DNA of 64,000 nt from positions 3,776,501 to 3,840,500 of the forward strand of contig NZ_JAUTAR010000001.1 of NCBI RefSeq assembly GCF_030818695.1, in the 5' to 3' direction. A program made the translations under genes and the position numbers. Numbering within the stretch: position 1 is the stretch's first letter; each line of letters opens with the position of its first letter. This DNA is from Chryseobacterium sp. SORGH_AS_0447. GTDB lineage: Bacteria; Bacteroidota; Bacteroidia; Flavobacteriales; Weeksellaceae. Shown piece after piece: positions 1-9,254 of this stretch. The notes under the pieces are model-generated. The model had not been told where the DNA came from. It searched no databases and saw nothing but the letters and a program-made list of their open reading frames with translations.

Positions 1-140
1 TCATAAATCTCAATTTTCACCCATACAATTCAGAGTGAACACAAAGATAAGCAATCGTGAAGGAAGAATGTTTAATTTCCTTATTATTGCATCTATAGTT
101 TTAATTAATAAATGTTCACCTGCTTAGAATTACAAAATTT

Positions 141-632
141 ATGAACATCCAATACCGGAAACTGCTGCCGGAAGAAAGCAAAATGTACAGAACCGTACGC
201 CTGGAAAGTTTACAGCAATTTCCTGAATCTTTTGGCGTAACATATGAAGAAGCCCTAAAATATGAAAAATTAAAAATGGAGCTGGATATTGAAAACCAAA
301 CCAGGGAAAGATTTGTAATTGGGGCATTTAAAGGTCATCAGCTGATAGGAATCTGTACTTTCGTAAAGGACGAAAATGATATAGGTCATATTTATCAGAT
401 GTATGTTAAAAGGAAGTTTCAGGGGAATAATATCGGAAATGGTCTGATACATAAAACTATTGAAGAAGCCTACCATCAATTTAAAGATCTTGATATTTAC
501 CTGGAAGTAAAAAAAATCAATCTGAGCGCCTATTCCCTCTATAAAAAAATTGGATTTGCTGAAATCAATAAACCTTTATCTTATTCTGATGATTCGGTTA
601 TCATCCTGAAACTTGAGAAAAAAGATCATTAG
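141..632 (+). CDS. GNAT-family N-acetyltransferase
   Basis: A 163-residue protein with the acetyl-CoA-binding motif A of the GNAT fold around residues 93-106 (MYVKRKFQGNNIGNGLI region; Q-G-N-N-I-G matches Q/R-x-x-G-x-G/A) and the usual C-terminal strand with S-A-Y-S-L-Y-K-K-I-G-F. The family transfers an acetyl group from acetyl-CoA to an amine; the substrate cannot be told from sequence. Length is typical for a single-domain GNAT. The ATG at 141 is the only good start. It stands alone, 170 bases before the kdp regulator. Confidence 0.85.
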   Translation: MNIQYRKLLPEESKMYRTVRLESLQQFPESFGVTYEEALKYEKLKMELDIENQTRERFVIGAFKGHQLIGICTFVKDENDIGHIYQMYVKRKFQGNNIGNGLIHKTIEEAYHQFKDLDIYLEVKKINLSAYSLYKKIGFAEINKPLSYSDDSVIILKLEKKDH

Positions 633-771
633 TTTTAGCTTAAAAAAGATGTTTCATTTTAAACATGATGCCTGCAGAAATTTCCTTCTCTGTAAAGCGT
701 TTTGTTTGTAAAGAATATCCGGGCCAAAGAATCTTGATCTTTTAAGTGACTTTAATCCAAAATAAATTCTA

Positions 772-779
772 TAAGTTTG
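772..779 (+). promoter_or_regulatory. -7 promoter box of the kdp response regulator
   Basis: TAAGTTTG matches the Bacteroidetes -7 consensus TAnnTTTG. It lies 23 bases before the ATG at 803, so the transcript would start near 785. This argues against the longer reading from the GTG at 746, which would begin upstream of the promoter box. Confidence 0.55.
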
Positions 780-802
780 TACCGGTTTTACAAAATCGCA
801 CC

Positions 803-2128
803 ATGCACGGAAACATTCTGATCATCGATGATGAGATCAAACTCCTGAAATTATTAGGAATGATCCTTTCCCAGGAAAATTTTAACGTAAAAGAAGCCTC
901 TACCGCACGCTCGGCTATGACAATGCTGGAGCAGCACGAATTTGATATCGTCCTGAGTGATGTCCGGCTGCCCGATGCTTTCGGAATTGATCTGGTAAAA
1001 TCCATCAAAACCAAATATCCGCACCTGGAAATTATTCTGATGACCGCTTTCGGGAATATCACCGATGCTGTTCAGGCGATGAAAAACGGAGCCTACGATT
1101 ACCTGGTGAAGGGTGACGACAACGATAAAATTATTCCGCTGGCCTATAAAGCAATGGAAAAGGCGAAGGACAACCGTTCTAAAATCATTCAGAAAGCCAC
1201 AAATAAAAAAGGTTTCGACAGCATCATCGGTACTTCTCCGCTGATCCTCCAGGCTAAAAAGCTGGCGGAAAAAGTAGCTTTAACCGACGCCACCGTTCTC
1301 CTGACCGGCGAAACAGGAACCGGGAAAGAGGTTTTTGCCAATGCCATCCACGAAGGCAGTGACCGGAAAAAAAACAGCTTTGTCGCCATCAACTGCTCTG
1401 CATTCAGCAAAGACATTCTGGAAAGCGAGCTTTTCGGGCATAAAGCCGGAGCCTTTACCGGAGCTGTTAAAGACAAAAAAGGTCTGATTGAGGAAGCCAA
1501 CGGAGGAACCCTGTTCCTGGACGAAATCGGTGAAATGCCGATCGAGCTTCAGGCCAAATTGCTGCGGGTCCTCGAAACCAGGGAATTTATCAAAATGGGA
1601 GAAACCAAGGTATCTAAATCCGATTTCCGGTTGATTGCCGCAACCAACCGTGACCTGGAGGAAGAAATCAGGCAGGGGAATTTCCGGGAAGACCTATATT
1701 TCAGGCTTAATATTTTTGAAATCCGGCTTCCTTCACTCAGAGAAAGAAAAGAAGACCTTAAAGCCTTGGCTAAAAATTTCGTAGAGGTATTCGTTCAGAA
1801 GCTGCATCTTTCCGATGTAGAGGTGAACCCGGATTATTACAAAACCCTCGAAAAAAACGACTGGAAAGGAAATATCCGCGAATTGAGAAACACCGTGGAA
1901 AGAAGCATGATCCTGATGAATGACCGTGTCCTGGATGCCGAAAGCCTTCCCCACTATTCTGAAAAAGTTCCGGCGGAAAAAGATTCATTAAGCATCAAAT
2001 CTCTGGAAAAAGAACACATCCAAAAGGTTTTGGAATACACCAAAGGCAATAAAGCAGAAGCCGCTAGACTTCTTGAAATAGGGATTGCGACGCTGTACCG
2101 TAAGCTGGAAGAATATCATTTGAGGTAG
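803..2128 (+). CDS. Sigma-54-dependent NtrC-family response regulator, kdp-linked
   Basis: A 441-residue protein from the ATG at 803. It has a receiver domain (acidic pair D9/D10, phospho-acceptor D53 in LSDVRLPD), an AAA+ sigma-54 interaction domain (Walker A GETGTGKE, the sigma-54 contact loop GAFTGA, Walker B GGTLFLDEIGE) and a C-terminal Fis-type helix-turn-helix (NKAEAARLLEIG...LYRKL). It should activate RNA polymerase-sigma-54 at a promoter nearby. Its position directly upstream of kdpFABC, with the histidine kinase at the far end of the same gene run, makes it the likely activator of potassium uptake, replacing the OmpR-type KdpE of Proteobacteria. The ORF can be read back to a GTG at 746, but the -7 box at 772-779 favours 803. 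Confidence 0.9.
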   Translation: MHGNILIIDDEIKLLKLLGMILSQENFNVKEASTARSAMTMLEQHEFDIVLSDVRLPDAFGIDLVKSIKTKYPHLEIILMTAFGNITDAVQAMKNGAYDYLVKGDDNDKIIPLAYKAMEKAKDNRSKIIQKATNKKGFDSIIGTSPLILQAKKLAEKVALTDATVLLTGETGTGKEVFANAIHEGSDRKKNSFVAINCSAFSKDILESELFGHKAGAFTGAVKDKKGLIEEANGGTLFLDEIGEMPIELQAKLLRVLETREFIKMGETKVSKSDFRLIAATNRDLEEEIRQGNFREDLYFRLNIFEIRLPSLRERKEDLKALAKNFVEVFVQKLHLSDVEVNPDYYKTLEKNDWKGNIRELRNTVERSMILMNDRVLDAESLPHYSEKVPAEKDSLSIKSLEKEHIQKVLEYTKGNKAEAARLLEIGIATLYRKLEEYHLR

Positions 2129-2561
2129 AATAAAGCTGAGATTGAGGTTGAGACAAAGGCTGAAATCGCTGCTGATTTTAAGTTTCGGCTAAAGCCGTTT
2201 GAAAATGCGGTTATAAAAACGACTTCCTTAACAAACTCGGGATGATGTTGCCCTTTTCTATTAAGTATAATGAAAGTGACTGGTTAACAAAGACAAATAT
2301 CATCCGTAAAAATCCGTACAATCCGCGGAGATTTTACCGCAAAAGTCACAAAAGATATTGATACCTCATAATAAGTTAAATGCTTAATCCTAAAGAAAGC
2401 ACACAAAAGCTTTCAAAAATCTTTGATTTTTGTATTGTAACATAAAGGAAATCTGGTAATTCGGTTGTTGAACGAAGTCAAAGCCACCTTGATGGAAACT
2501 TAAAATCAAATTATAAAACCTCAGCATTTTTAATTTACACATCCTATCATTTTAATAACGG

Positions 2562-2586
2562 GCCTATCATTTTGATAGGCTTTTTT
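2562..2586 (+). terminator. Rho-independent terminator
   Basis: GCCTATCA, a 3-base loop, TGATAGGC, then six or more T. The 8-bp stem is perfect. It would end any transcript reading through from the regulator before the kdp promoter region. Confidence 0.75.
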
Positions 2587-2667
2587 ATTTTTACAATCTT
2601 TTACGAAACAACACAACAGATTATTTATCAATTAATTAATCCAAATTTAAACACATTGGACTTTATT

Positions 2668-2684
2668 TTGGCATCAATGGTTCA
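2668..2684 (+). promoter_or_regulatory. Candidate sigma-54 promoter for kdpFABC
   Basis: TTGGCA at 2668-2673 is a perfect -24 element and GTTCA at 2680-2684 sits at the -12 position, but the near-invariant GC there reads TC. An overlapping alternative, TTGGAC at 2656 with GGC at 2670, has spacing one base too long. The call rests mainly on context, since the adjacent regulator carries GAFTGA, and is tentative. Confidence 0.3.
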
Positions 2685-2701
2685 GAATAAAATATTTAAA
2701 A

Positions 2702-2809
2702 ATGACCATTCCAAGAAAAACGTCCCCACAACCTAAGCACTCGAAACTGAGCCTGCTGATGGTGTCTTACGTAGTTTTCACTTTATTAACCCTAATTGTT
2801 GCGATATGA
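2702..2809 (+). CDS. Small membrane peptide upstream of kdpF
   Basis: A 35-residue ORF: a basic, Ser/Pro-rich N-terminus (TIPRKTSPQPKHSK) followed by one hydrophobic helix (LSLLMVSYVVFTLLTLIVAI). It overlaps the next small ORF by four bases (ATGA), as coupled genes do. No family is recognised. Position and shape suggest a membrane peptide made with the Kdp complex. It is supported only by ORF structure and the overlap. Confidence 0.5.
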   Translation: MTIPRKTSPQPKHSKLSLLMVSYVVFTLLTLIVAI

Positions 2810-2889
2810 TGCTGATAAGTTTATTGGCACTGAGTGCCGTCCTGTTCTGGATCTCTTATAAATCCGTTGAATTTTTTGATAAAATATAA
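2806..2889 (+). CDS. Second small membrane peptide upstream of kdpF
   Basis: A 27-residue ORF overlapping the preceding stop (ATGA), with one hydrophobic helix and the ending YKSVEFFDKI. It stops four bases before the kdpF start. A second in-frame ATG at 2809 is possible. No family is recognised; tight packing with kdpF is the evidence that it is translated. Confidence 0.5.
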   Translation: MMLISLLALSAVLFWISYKSVEFFDKI

Positions 2890-2893
2890 CACT

Positions 2894-2971
2894 ATGTGGA
2901 GTTTATTTTTCCTGTCCGTCCTCGCTTTTGGGTACATCTGCTATGTGCTCATCAAACCCGAAAAATTTTAA
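2894..2971 (+). CDS. kdpF: KdpF, small subunit of the K+-transporting ATPase
   Basis: A 25-residue peptide with a single membrane helix and the ending YVLIKPEKF, which matches the C-terminal pattern of Bacteroidetes and other KdpF peptides (GYLxYxLxxPExF). KdpF stabilises the KdpFABC complex in the inner membrane. It lies 12 bases before kdpA, where KdpF is always found. Confidence 0.85.
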   Translation: MWSLFFLSVLAFGYICYVLIKPEKF

Positions 2972-2983
2972 CTGACTAACCTA

Positions 2984-4678
2984 ATGAATACAGAAATTTT
3001 GGGCATTATTACCATGTTTGCCATTACAGTGGTGATCGGTATTTTCCTCGGAAAGTATATTGCCGGTGTGTATGGCTATAAAAAAACCTTTCCGGATAGT
3101 ATTTTCCAGCCTCTCGAAAATCTCATCTACAAGATTTCAGGAATCAATCCGAACAAACAGATGACCTGGAAGCAGAATATGTTTGCCATGCTAGCCATCA
3201 ACCTCGTCTGGTTTGTCATCGGATTTTTCATCCTGCTGAATCAGTCCTGGCTTCCGCTGAATCCTGACGGAAACCCGGATATGTCGCCGGATCTGGCCTT
3301 CAATACCGCTATATCGTTCCTGGTGAACTGTAATTTACAGCATTATTCCGGGGAAACGGGCGTAAGTTATTTCAGCCAGCTGTATCTGATGTTCCTGCAG
3401 TTTGTAACGGCGGCGACGGGAATGGCAGCGATGGCCGTGCTCTTTAAAGCCTTTAAAGATAAGACTACGACAGAACTGGGAAATTTTTACGATTTCTTCA
3501 CCAGGTCCATGACCAGAATCCTGATCCCGATCAGTATTATCGTCGCTTTTATTCTTTCTGCCAATGGAAGTCCGATGACGTTTGAGGATAAAGACCATAT
3601 TACGACACTGGAAGGACAGAAAGTAGATGTTTCCAGAGGTCCGGCCGCGGCATTTATTGCCATTAAACATTTAGGAACCAACGGAGGCGGATTCTTCGGA
3701 GCCAACTCGGCGCATCCGCTTGAAAACCCGAATTACCTGACGAATGTAACGGAGATGGTGACCCAGATGATCATTCCTTTTGCCATGGTGTTTGCGCTTG
3801 GTTTTTATTTAAAGAAAAGAAAGCTTTCATGGACGATCTTTACCGTCATGACCATCGGTTTCCTGGCCCTGACTGTCCCGAATATCATCAATGAAACCCA
3901 CGGAAACCCTTTAATTACCGAAATGGGAACCGATCCGCATCTCGGAGCGATGGAAGGGAAGGAAATCCGGTTCGGAAGTGCTTCGTCCGCGTACTGGAGC
4001 ATTGCAACGACCGTGATTTCTACCGGTTCCGTAAATGCCATGCACGACAGTACCATGCCGCTTTCCGGAATGAACGAACTCCTGGCAATGATGATCAACT
4101 GCTTCTACGGCGGCTGCGGAGTCGGGATCCTGAACTATTTTATTTTCATCATCCTGGCTGTATTCATCAGCGGACTGATGGTCGGAAGGACCCCGGAATT
4201 TTTAGGAAAGAAAATAGAAGCCAAAGAAATGAAGATTGCGATGATCGTTGCTCTGTTCCACCCATTTTTAATTCTGGTAGGAACGTCCTTAACCGCTTAT
4301 CTTCCCGAATTCGGAGCGAAAACATTAAACAATCCCGGATTCCACGGCTTCAGCGAAATGCTGTATGAATTCACTTCCTCTTCTGCCAACAACGGTTCCG
4401 GATTTGAAGGCCTGGGCGACAACACCCCGTGGTGGAACATCTCCACAGGAATTGTCCTGATGCTGTCCCGGTTTATCCCGATCATCGGCCCGGTGGCGAT
4501 TGCCGGATTGCTGGCCCAGAAAAAATACATCCCGGAAAGTGCGGGAACGCTGAAAACAGATACCGCTACGTTTGGATTCATGACCTTGGCCGTCATCCTT
4601 CTGATCGCCGCCCTGTCCTTCTTCCCTGCTCTTACATTAGGACCGATAGCAGAACAATTACAACATTTTTCCAAATAA
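2984..4678 (+). CDS. kdpA: KdpA, potassium-binding subunit of the Kdp ATPase
   Basis: A 564-residue polytopic membrane protein, the normal length for KdpA (about 560). It is related to the superfamily of K+ transporters and carries the selectivity-loop segments expected for KdpA, including LVNCNLQHYSGE, TNGGGFFGANSAHP and SSANNGSGFEG. It binds and conducts K+ across the inner membrane, driven by KdpB. It starts at the ATG 12 bases after kdpF. Confidence 0.97.
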   Translation: MNTEILGIITMFAITVVIGIFLGKYIAGVYGYKKTFPDSIFQPLENLIYKISGINPNKQMTWKQNMFAMLAINLVWFVIGFFILLNQSWLPLNPDGNPDMSPDLAFNTAISFLVNCNLQHYSGETGVSYFSQLYLMFLQFVTAATGMAAMAVLFKAFKDKTTTELGNFYDFFTRSMTRILIPISIIVAFILSANGSPMTFEDKDHITTLEGQKVDVSRGPAAAFIAIKHLGTNGGGFFGANSAHPLENPNYLTNVTEMVTQMIIPFAMVFALGFYLKKRKLSWTIFTVMTIGFLALTVPNIINETHGNPLITEMGTDPHLGAMEGKEIRFGSASSAYWSIATTVISTGSVNAMHDSTMPLSGMNELLAMMINCFYGGCGVGILNYFIFIILAVFISGLMVGRTPEFLGKKIEAKEMKIAMIVALFHPFLILVGTSLTAYLPEFGAKTLNNPGFHGFSEMLYEFTSSSANNGSGFEGLGDNTPWWNISTGIVLMLSRFIPIIGPVAIAGLLAQKKYIPESAGTLKTDTATFGFMTLAVILLIAALSFFPALTLGPIAEQLQHFSK

Positions 4679-4687
4679 TTAATTAAA

Positions 4688-4802
4688 CCATTAAGATTTT
4701 ATTTAAGAAGTTAAGAACACTAAGCTCTTAAATAATTGAGCCAAACAATATTCTTTGAATATTCTCTTAATTCAAGCTTAACTCCTTAACAGATCTTAAT
4801 GG
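4688..4802. repeat. Inverted-repeat element between kdpA and kdpB
   Basis: The spacer is bounded by perfect 10-base inverted ends (CCATTAAGAT at 4688-4697, ATCTTAATGG at 4793-4802), and the pairing continues imperfectly inward for about 30 bases. It looks like a small palindromic intergenic element or a processing hairpin. Confidence 0.6.
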
Positions 4803-4828
4803 TTCAAAATAAAAAATCATTCAAAGCA

Positions 4829-6868
4829 ATGAAAAATCAATCACAGACATTGTTTCAGAAAGATCTGGTTAACGAAGCGATCCAACAGTCTTTTGTTAAA
4901 CTGAATCCGAAAATCATGTTTAAAAATCCCGTCATGTTCCTGGTGGAAGTCGGAACGGTGGTCATGCTGGTCGTAAGCCTGTTCAGCCTTACCGGAGATA
5001 CCTCCCAGGGAAGCTTTGCTTATAACTTTTTAGTATTCATCATCCTGTTTTTTACGGTCCTCTTTGCCAATTTCGCCGAAGCCATTGCCGAAGCAAGAGG
5101 TAAGGCCCAGGCCGATACGCTGAGAAAAACGCGTGAGGAAACGCCGGCCAAAGTAGTTGTTGATAATAAACAGGGGTTCCAGATAGAAACCATCCTTAAA
5201 AAATCAGCCGACATGAAGCTCGGTGATATCTTTCTCTGCGAAGCCGGAGACCAGATCCCCATGGACGGTGAAATTATCGAAGGACTGGCGACCATCGACG
5301 AATCGGCCATCACCGGGGAAAGTGCCCCTGTAATTCGGGAAGCCGGCGGTGATAAAAGTTCCGTTACCGGCGGTACCAAAGTCCTTTCGGACCGAATTAA
5401 AGTGAAAGTTACCACCCGGCCGGGAGAATCTTTCCTCGACAAAATGATCGCGCTGGTAGAAGGCGCTTCCCGGCAGAAAACACCCAACGAAATCGCACTC
5501 ACTATATTATTGGCCGGATTTACGCTGACATTCATCATCGTAACGGTTACCCTGAAACCTTTTGCAGATTATGCGCAGACGCCGATCACCATCGCAGCAT
5601 TTATTTCACTTTTCGTTTGTCTGATCCCGACAACGATCGGCGGCCTGCTCTCTGCGATCGGGATTGCGGGAATGGACCGTGCCCTGAGAGCCAATGTGAT
5701 CACCAAAAGCGGTAAAGCCGTGGAAACAGCCGGCGATATTGATGTTCTCCTGCTGGACAAGACAGGAACCATCACGATTGGAAACCGTAAGGCCACCCAA
5801 TTCCACCCTTCCCACAATATCCAGATGGAAGAATTCATCAAAGCTTCTGCGCTGAGCTCAGTCGCCGATGAAACGCCGGAAGGAAAGTCCATTATCGAAC
5901 TCAGCCAGCTGAAACCCGAAGATCTATTGGTTCCCAACCCCACATACATCGATTTTACGGCAGAAACCCGGACTTCAGGCATTGATTTTGAAAACACAAA
6001 AATCCGTAAAGGAGCGTATGATACGATTAAGAAATTAACGGAGAAAGCAGGAAATATTTTCCCGCAGGAAACCCAAGAAGCGGTTACCAAAATTTCGGAA
6101 AACGGCGGAACGCCGCTGGTGGTTTCCGTGAATGAAAAAGTCTGGGGCGTCATCGAACTTCAGGACATCATCAAAACCGGGATCCAGGAACGTTTCCAAC
6201 GACTGAGAAAAATGGGTGTAAAAACCGTGATGGTTACCGGTGACAACCCTTTAACCGCAAAATTTATCGCTGAAAAAGCCGGGGTGGATGATTTTATTGC
6301 CGAAGCGAAACCGGAAGACAAGATGAACTACATCAAAAAGGAACAGCAGGAAGGGAAGCTGGTTGCCATGATGGGCGACGGGACCAATGATGCGCCCGCC
6401 CTTGCCCAGGCCGATGTAGGCGTTGCCATGAACAGCGGAACCCAGGCGGCCAAAGAAGCCGGAAACATGGTGGATTTGGATAACGACCCAACGAAACTGA
6501 TCGAGATCGTAGAAATCGGGAAACAGCTGCTGATGACCCGCGGAACGCTTACGACCTTTAGTATCGCAAATGATGTGGCCAAATATTTCGCCATCATCCC
6601 GGCTTTGTTCATCACCTTTATCCCGGCTTTGCAAAAACTGAACATCATGAACCTTCACAGCCCCGAATCGGCTATTCTGTCGGCGATTATTTTTAATGCG
6701 ATCATCATCCCGATCCTGATTCCGCTGGCTCTGAAAGGCGTGGCCTACAAACCGATCGGCGCCAGTGCCCTGCTGAGAAGAAACCTTCTGATTTACGGCC
6801 TGGGCGGGATTATCGCCCCGTTTATCGGGATCAAGCTCATCGATCTGGTGATCAGCCTGTTTTTTTAA
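4829..6868 (+). CDS. kdpB: KdpB, P-type ATPase subunit
   Basis: The catalytic subunit of Kdp, 679 residues from the ATG at 4829. P-type ATPase motifs are intact: TGES in the actuator domain, the phosphorylation site [10 protein letters not shown], the hinge [10 protein letters not shown] and [16 protein letters not shown]. It hydrolyses ATP to drive K+ uptake through KdpA. An in-frame ATG at 4799 adds ten residues, but that start sits inside the right arm of an inverted repeat, and the sequence from 4829 ([13 protein letters not shown]) matches how KdpB proteins normally begin. Confidence 0.97.
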   Translation: MKNQSQTLFQKDLVNEAIQQSFVKLNPKIMFKNPVMFLVEVGTVVMLVVSLFSLTGDTSQGSFAYNFLVFIILFFTVLFANFAEAIAEARGKAQADTLRKTREETPAKVVVDNKQGFQIETILKKSADMKLGDIFLCEAGDQIPMDGEIIEGLATIDESAITGESAPVIREAGGDKSSVTGGTKVLSDRIKVKVTTRPGESFLDKMIALVEGASRQKTPNEIALTILLAGFTLTFIIVTVTLKPFADYAQTPITIAAFISLFVCLIPTTIGGLLSAIGIAGMDRALRANVITKSGKAVETAGDIDVLLLDKTGTITIGNRKATQFHPSHNIQMEEFIKASALSSVADETPEGKSIIELSQLKPEDLLVPNPTYIDFTAETRTSGIDFENTKIRKGAYDTIKKLTEKAGNIFPQETQEAVTKISENGGTPLVVSVNEKVWGVIELQDIIKTGIQERFQRLRKMGVKTVMVTGDNPLTAKFIAEKAGVDDFIAEAKPEDKMNYIKKEQQEGKLVAMMGDGTNDAPALAQADVGVAMNSGTQAAKEAGNMVDLDNDPTKLIEIVEIGKQLLMTRGTLTTFSIANDVAKYFAIIPALFITFIPALQKLNIMNLHSPESAILSAIIFNAIIIPILIPLALKGVAYKPIGASALLRRNLLIYGLGGIIAPFIGIKLIDLVISLFF

Positions 6869-6879
6869 TAAAGCTGAAA

Positions 6880-7018
6880 GATGGAAGATGGGTGATGGAT
6901 GCTGGAAGTTGATAATATACCGTTTTAATTTATTAAATGATAATAAGATAAAGGCTTTATATTAATTATAACTAAAGTGACTTCCATCATCAAGCTTCCA
7001 TCACCCATCCTTTCCATA
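6880..7018. repeat. Imperfect inverted repeat between kdpB and kdpC
   Basis: GATGGAAGATGGGTGATGG near 6881 and its near complement CTTCCATCACCCATCCTTTCC near 6997 can pair over about 30 bases, with AT-rich sequence between. The left arm (GGGTGATGGATGCTGGAAGTT) recurs almost unchanged after the porin gene near 9030. Confidence 0.55.
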
Positions 7019-7037
7019 ACAACAAAAATTTAGAACA

Positions 7038-7586
7038 ATGAAAAACCATATTTTATCCGCCTTACGACTGACTTTGGTTATGCTTGTGATCGTCGGAATT
7101 TATCTAGGCATCGTTTACGCAGGGTCCAAAGTATTACCGACCCAGGGAAATGCCGAGATCATCCATTACAAAGGACAGAAGTTTTACGCCAACATCGGCC
7201 AGGAATTCAAATCGCCGGAATATTTCCACGGCCGGCCGTCTGCTGTGGATTACAATGCGGCCGGAAGTGCGGGAAGCAACAAAGGACCAAGCAATGAAGA
7301 ATACCTGCAGACGGTTCAGAAAAGAATCGACACACTGAAAATGCAGAACCCGGAAATGCAGCAGGTAAAAGTTCCTGTAGAGCTGGTAAGCGCCAGCGGC
7401 AGCGGACTGGATCCCGATATCTCGCCTGAAGGTGCCGCTTATCAGGCCAGAAGAATCGCAAAAGAAAGAAAGATCCCGTTGGAGAAAATCGAAAGCCTGA
7501 TTGCCAGACAAACGGAAGAATCTCTTTTCGGGCCTTCAAAAGTGAATGTCCTGAAACTGAATATCGCACTGAATGAATTAAAGTAA
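7038..7586 (+). CDS. kdpC: KdpC, chaperone-like subunit of the Kdp ATPase
   Basis: A 182-residue protein with one N-terminal membrane helix (about residues 8-28) and a soluble domain containing the hallmark segment YFHGRPSAVDYNAAGSAGSNKGPSN followed by VELVSASGSGLDPDISPEGA, both diagnostic for KdpC. It bridges KdpA and KdpB and raises affinity for ATP. Length is typical (about 180-190). Confidence 0.97.
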   Translation: MKNHILSALRLTLVMLVIVGIYLGIVYAGSKVLPTQGNAEIIHYKGQKFYANIGQEFKSPEYFHGRPSAVDYNAAGSAGSNKGPSNEEYLQTVQKRIDTLKMQNPEMQQVKVPVELVSASGSGLDPDISPEGAAYQARRIAKERKIPLEKIESLIARQTEESLFGPSKVNVLKLNIALNELK

Positions 7587-7932
7587 TAAGGAGTTGCCCC
7601 ATATTTTAGTTTATCATTAATCTTGTCTTAAAGGCGAAAGGACTAAAAATTTCCAGGTATCACTCAGCGGTTTTTTAATGCAAAGTTTTTAATTGCTGAT
7701 GCACAGTGTAACGAGGCAAAGAGAAGATCAGCAGGATGATCTGATGAAGCGCACACATTATTCCTACGCTTTATCGGCGGCTTCGCCATCCTACTTTGCT
7801 CCCTGTAAAAGATGCGGAAACAAGTATCAGCCTTTGCGTCAATTACCAATAGAACAGATCTGAAAAAATAAACCTTTCAAACCATTTAAATTAATCCAAT
7901 TATGTACAGTATTTGCTGTACCCTCATCACCC
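7587..7932. other. Intergenic region kdpC-porin
   Basis: About 345 bases. An open frame on the minus strand (7664-7849) has no recognisable domain and its composition is like common flavobacterial intergenic repeats, so it is not called as a gene. No clear terminator or TAnnTTTG promoter was found. Confidence 0.5.
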
Positions 7933-9018
7933 ATGAAAAAATATATCGTTGCCAGTATCCTGCTAGGAATCTTTTTCCCGAAAGCACAGTCGGCAGACTC
8001 TGTAAAAACAAATAATAAAATTACCTTTTCCGCTTATGCCGAACTGTTCTATACCTATGATTTCAATGAATCGTCCAATCATATCCGGCAGAATTTCCTG
8101 TATTCCTACAACCGCCACAATGAGGTGAACCTCAACCTCGGATTCGTAAAGGGTTCTTATCAGGACGACAATTTCCGGGCAAATGTGGCTTTGATGGCCG
8201 GAACCTATGCCCAGGATAATATGGCCGCAGAACAGGAAGCATTACGCTACGTTAATGAAGCCAATATCGGCGTAAAGATTTCAAAAACAAAAAACCTCTG
8301 GATCGATGCCGGGATCATGCCTTCGCACATCGGCTGGGAAAGTGCCATCGGGAAAGACAACACCAACCTGACCCGGAGCCTTGCCGCTGAAAATTCGCCG
8401 TATTTTGAGACCGGCGCCAGGATTTCCTATACTTCGGATAACGGAAAGTGGTTCCTGAGCGGGCTTGTTCTCAACGGGTGGCAGCGGATTGCCAAACCGG
8501 AAGGCAATCAGACGGTTTCTTTCGGACATCAGCTGACGTATAAGCCGAATGAAAAGATCACCCTGAACAGCAGTTCGTTTATCGGAAACGATAAGGCGAA
8601 GTCCGAAAAAAGGATGCGGTATTTCCATGACCTTTTCGGAACATTCCAGCTGACCGATCAGTTTTCCACCACCCTCGGATTCGATATCGGTGCCGAACAG
8701 AAAGAGAAAGGCAGCGAAAGCTATAATCTCTGGTATTCCCCGAATGTTCTGTTGAAATATCAGCTGGACAAGCGTTGGGTACTAGCCGGAAGACTTGAGT
8801 ACTATAACGATAAAAACGGCGTGATCATCAATACCAAGACCCCGAACGGATTCCAGACTTTCGGCTATTCCCTGAATTTGGATTATGCCATCTCTAAAAA
8901 CATCGTTTTCCGTACGGAAGCAAGGAGCTTCAGTTCCAAAGATGCCATTTTTATGAAAAATGACGAGTTTAGAAAAGGAAACTTCTTTATAACAACGAGC
9001 CTGGCGGCCTGGTTTTGA
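7933..9018 (+). CDS. Kdp-linked outer-membrane beta-barrel porin (OmpL-like, bbp2 type)
   Basis: A 361-residue protein with a signal peptide ending near AQSA (residues 1-20) and then alternating amphipathic strands rich in aromatic girdle residues, such as FSAYAELFYTYDFNE, ARISYTS and GYSLNLDYAISKN, ending in an aromatic residue (AAWF), as barrels recognised by the BAM machinery do. It resembles the putative beta-barrel porin-2 family. Its place between kdpC and the kdp sensor genes suggests that it lets K+ through the outer membrane when K+ is scarce. Confidence 0.8.
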   Translation: MKKYIVASILLGIFFPKAQSADSVKTNNKITFSAYAELFYTYDFNESSNHIRQNFLYSYNRHNEVNLNLGFVKGSYQDDNFRANVALMAGTYAQDNMAAEQEALRYVNEANIGVKISKTKNLWIDAGIMPSHIGWESAIGKDNTNLTRSLAAENSPYFETGARISYTSDNGKWFLSGLVLNGWQRIAKPEGNQTVSFGHQLTYKPNEKITLNSSSFIGNDKAKSEKRMRYFHDLFGTFQLTDQFSTTLGFDIGAEQKEKGSESYNLWYSPNVLLKYQLDKRWVLAGRLEYYNDKNGVIINTKTPNGFQTFGYSLNLDYAISKNIVFRTEARSFSSKDAIFMKNDEFRKGNFFITTSLAAWF

Positions 9019-9254
9019 TAAGATGGAAGCTGGGTGATGGATGCTGGAAGTTAGTGAGCGACAGATGATTGTTTAAAAGGCTGACGCAGGATGAGGGAAG
9101 CAGGATGTTTAGTAAATGTATAATTTTATTAACAACAGATTTACACAAATTCTCACAGATGATTGCGTGACTTCGACTCCAATCAACTACTAGTTCTTTA
9201 AAGCTGCTTTCTAAAAGCTTCCATCTTCTCTCTCAGCACCCAGCATCTAATACA

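Larger units (their letters stand above)
2129..2701. other. Intergenic region between the regulator and the kdp genes
   Basis: About 570 bases without a convincing gene. It holds a small TTCGGCTAAAGCCG hairpin (near 2185), long stretches of repetitive-looking intergenic sequence, a clear hairpin terminator at 2562-2586 and, just before the small peptides, a candidate sigma-54 promoter near 2668. Confidence 0.6.

Noticed and set aside
5020..6153. Two long open frames on the minus strand inside kdpB
   Set aside because: They lie opposite a perfectly conserved P-type ATPase and have no domain or start signal; a by-product of codon bias in kdpB.
7664..7849. 61-codon minus-strand frame in the kdpC-porin spacer
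   Set aside because: No recognisable domain, low-information composition typical of flavobacterial intergenic repeats, no promoter box.
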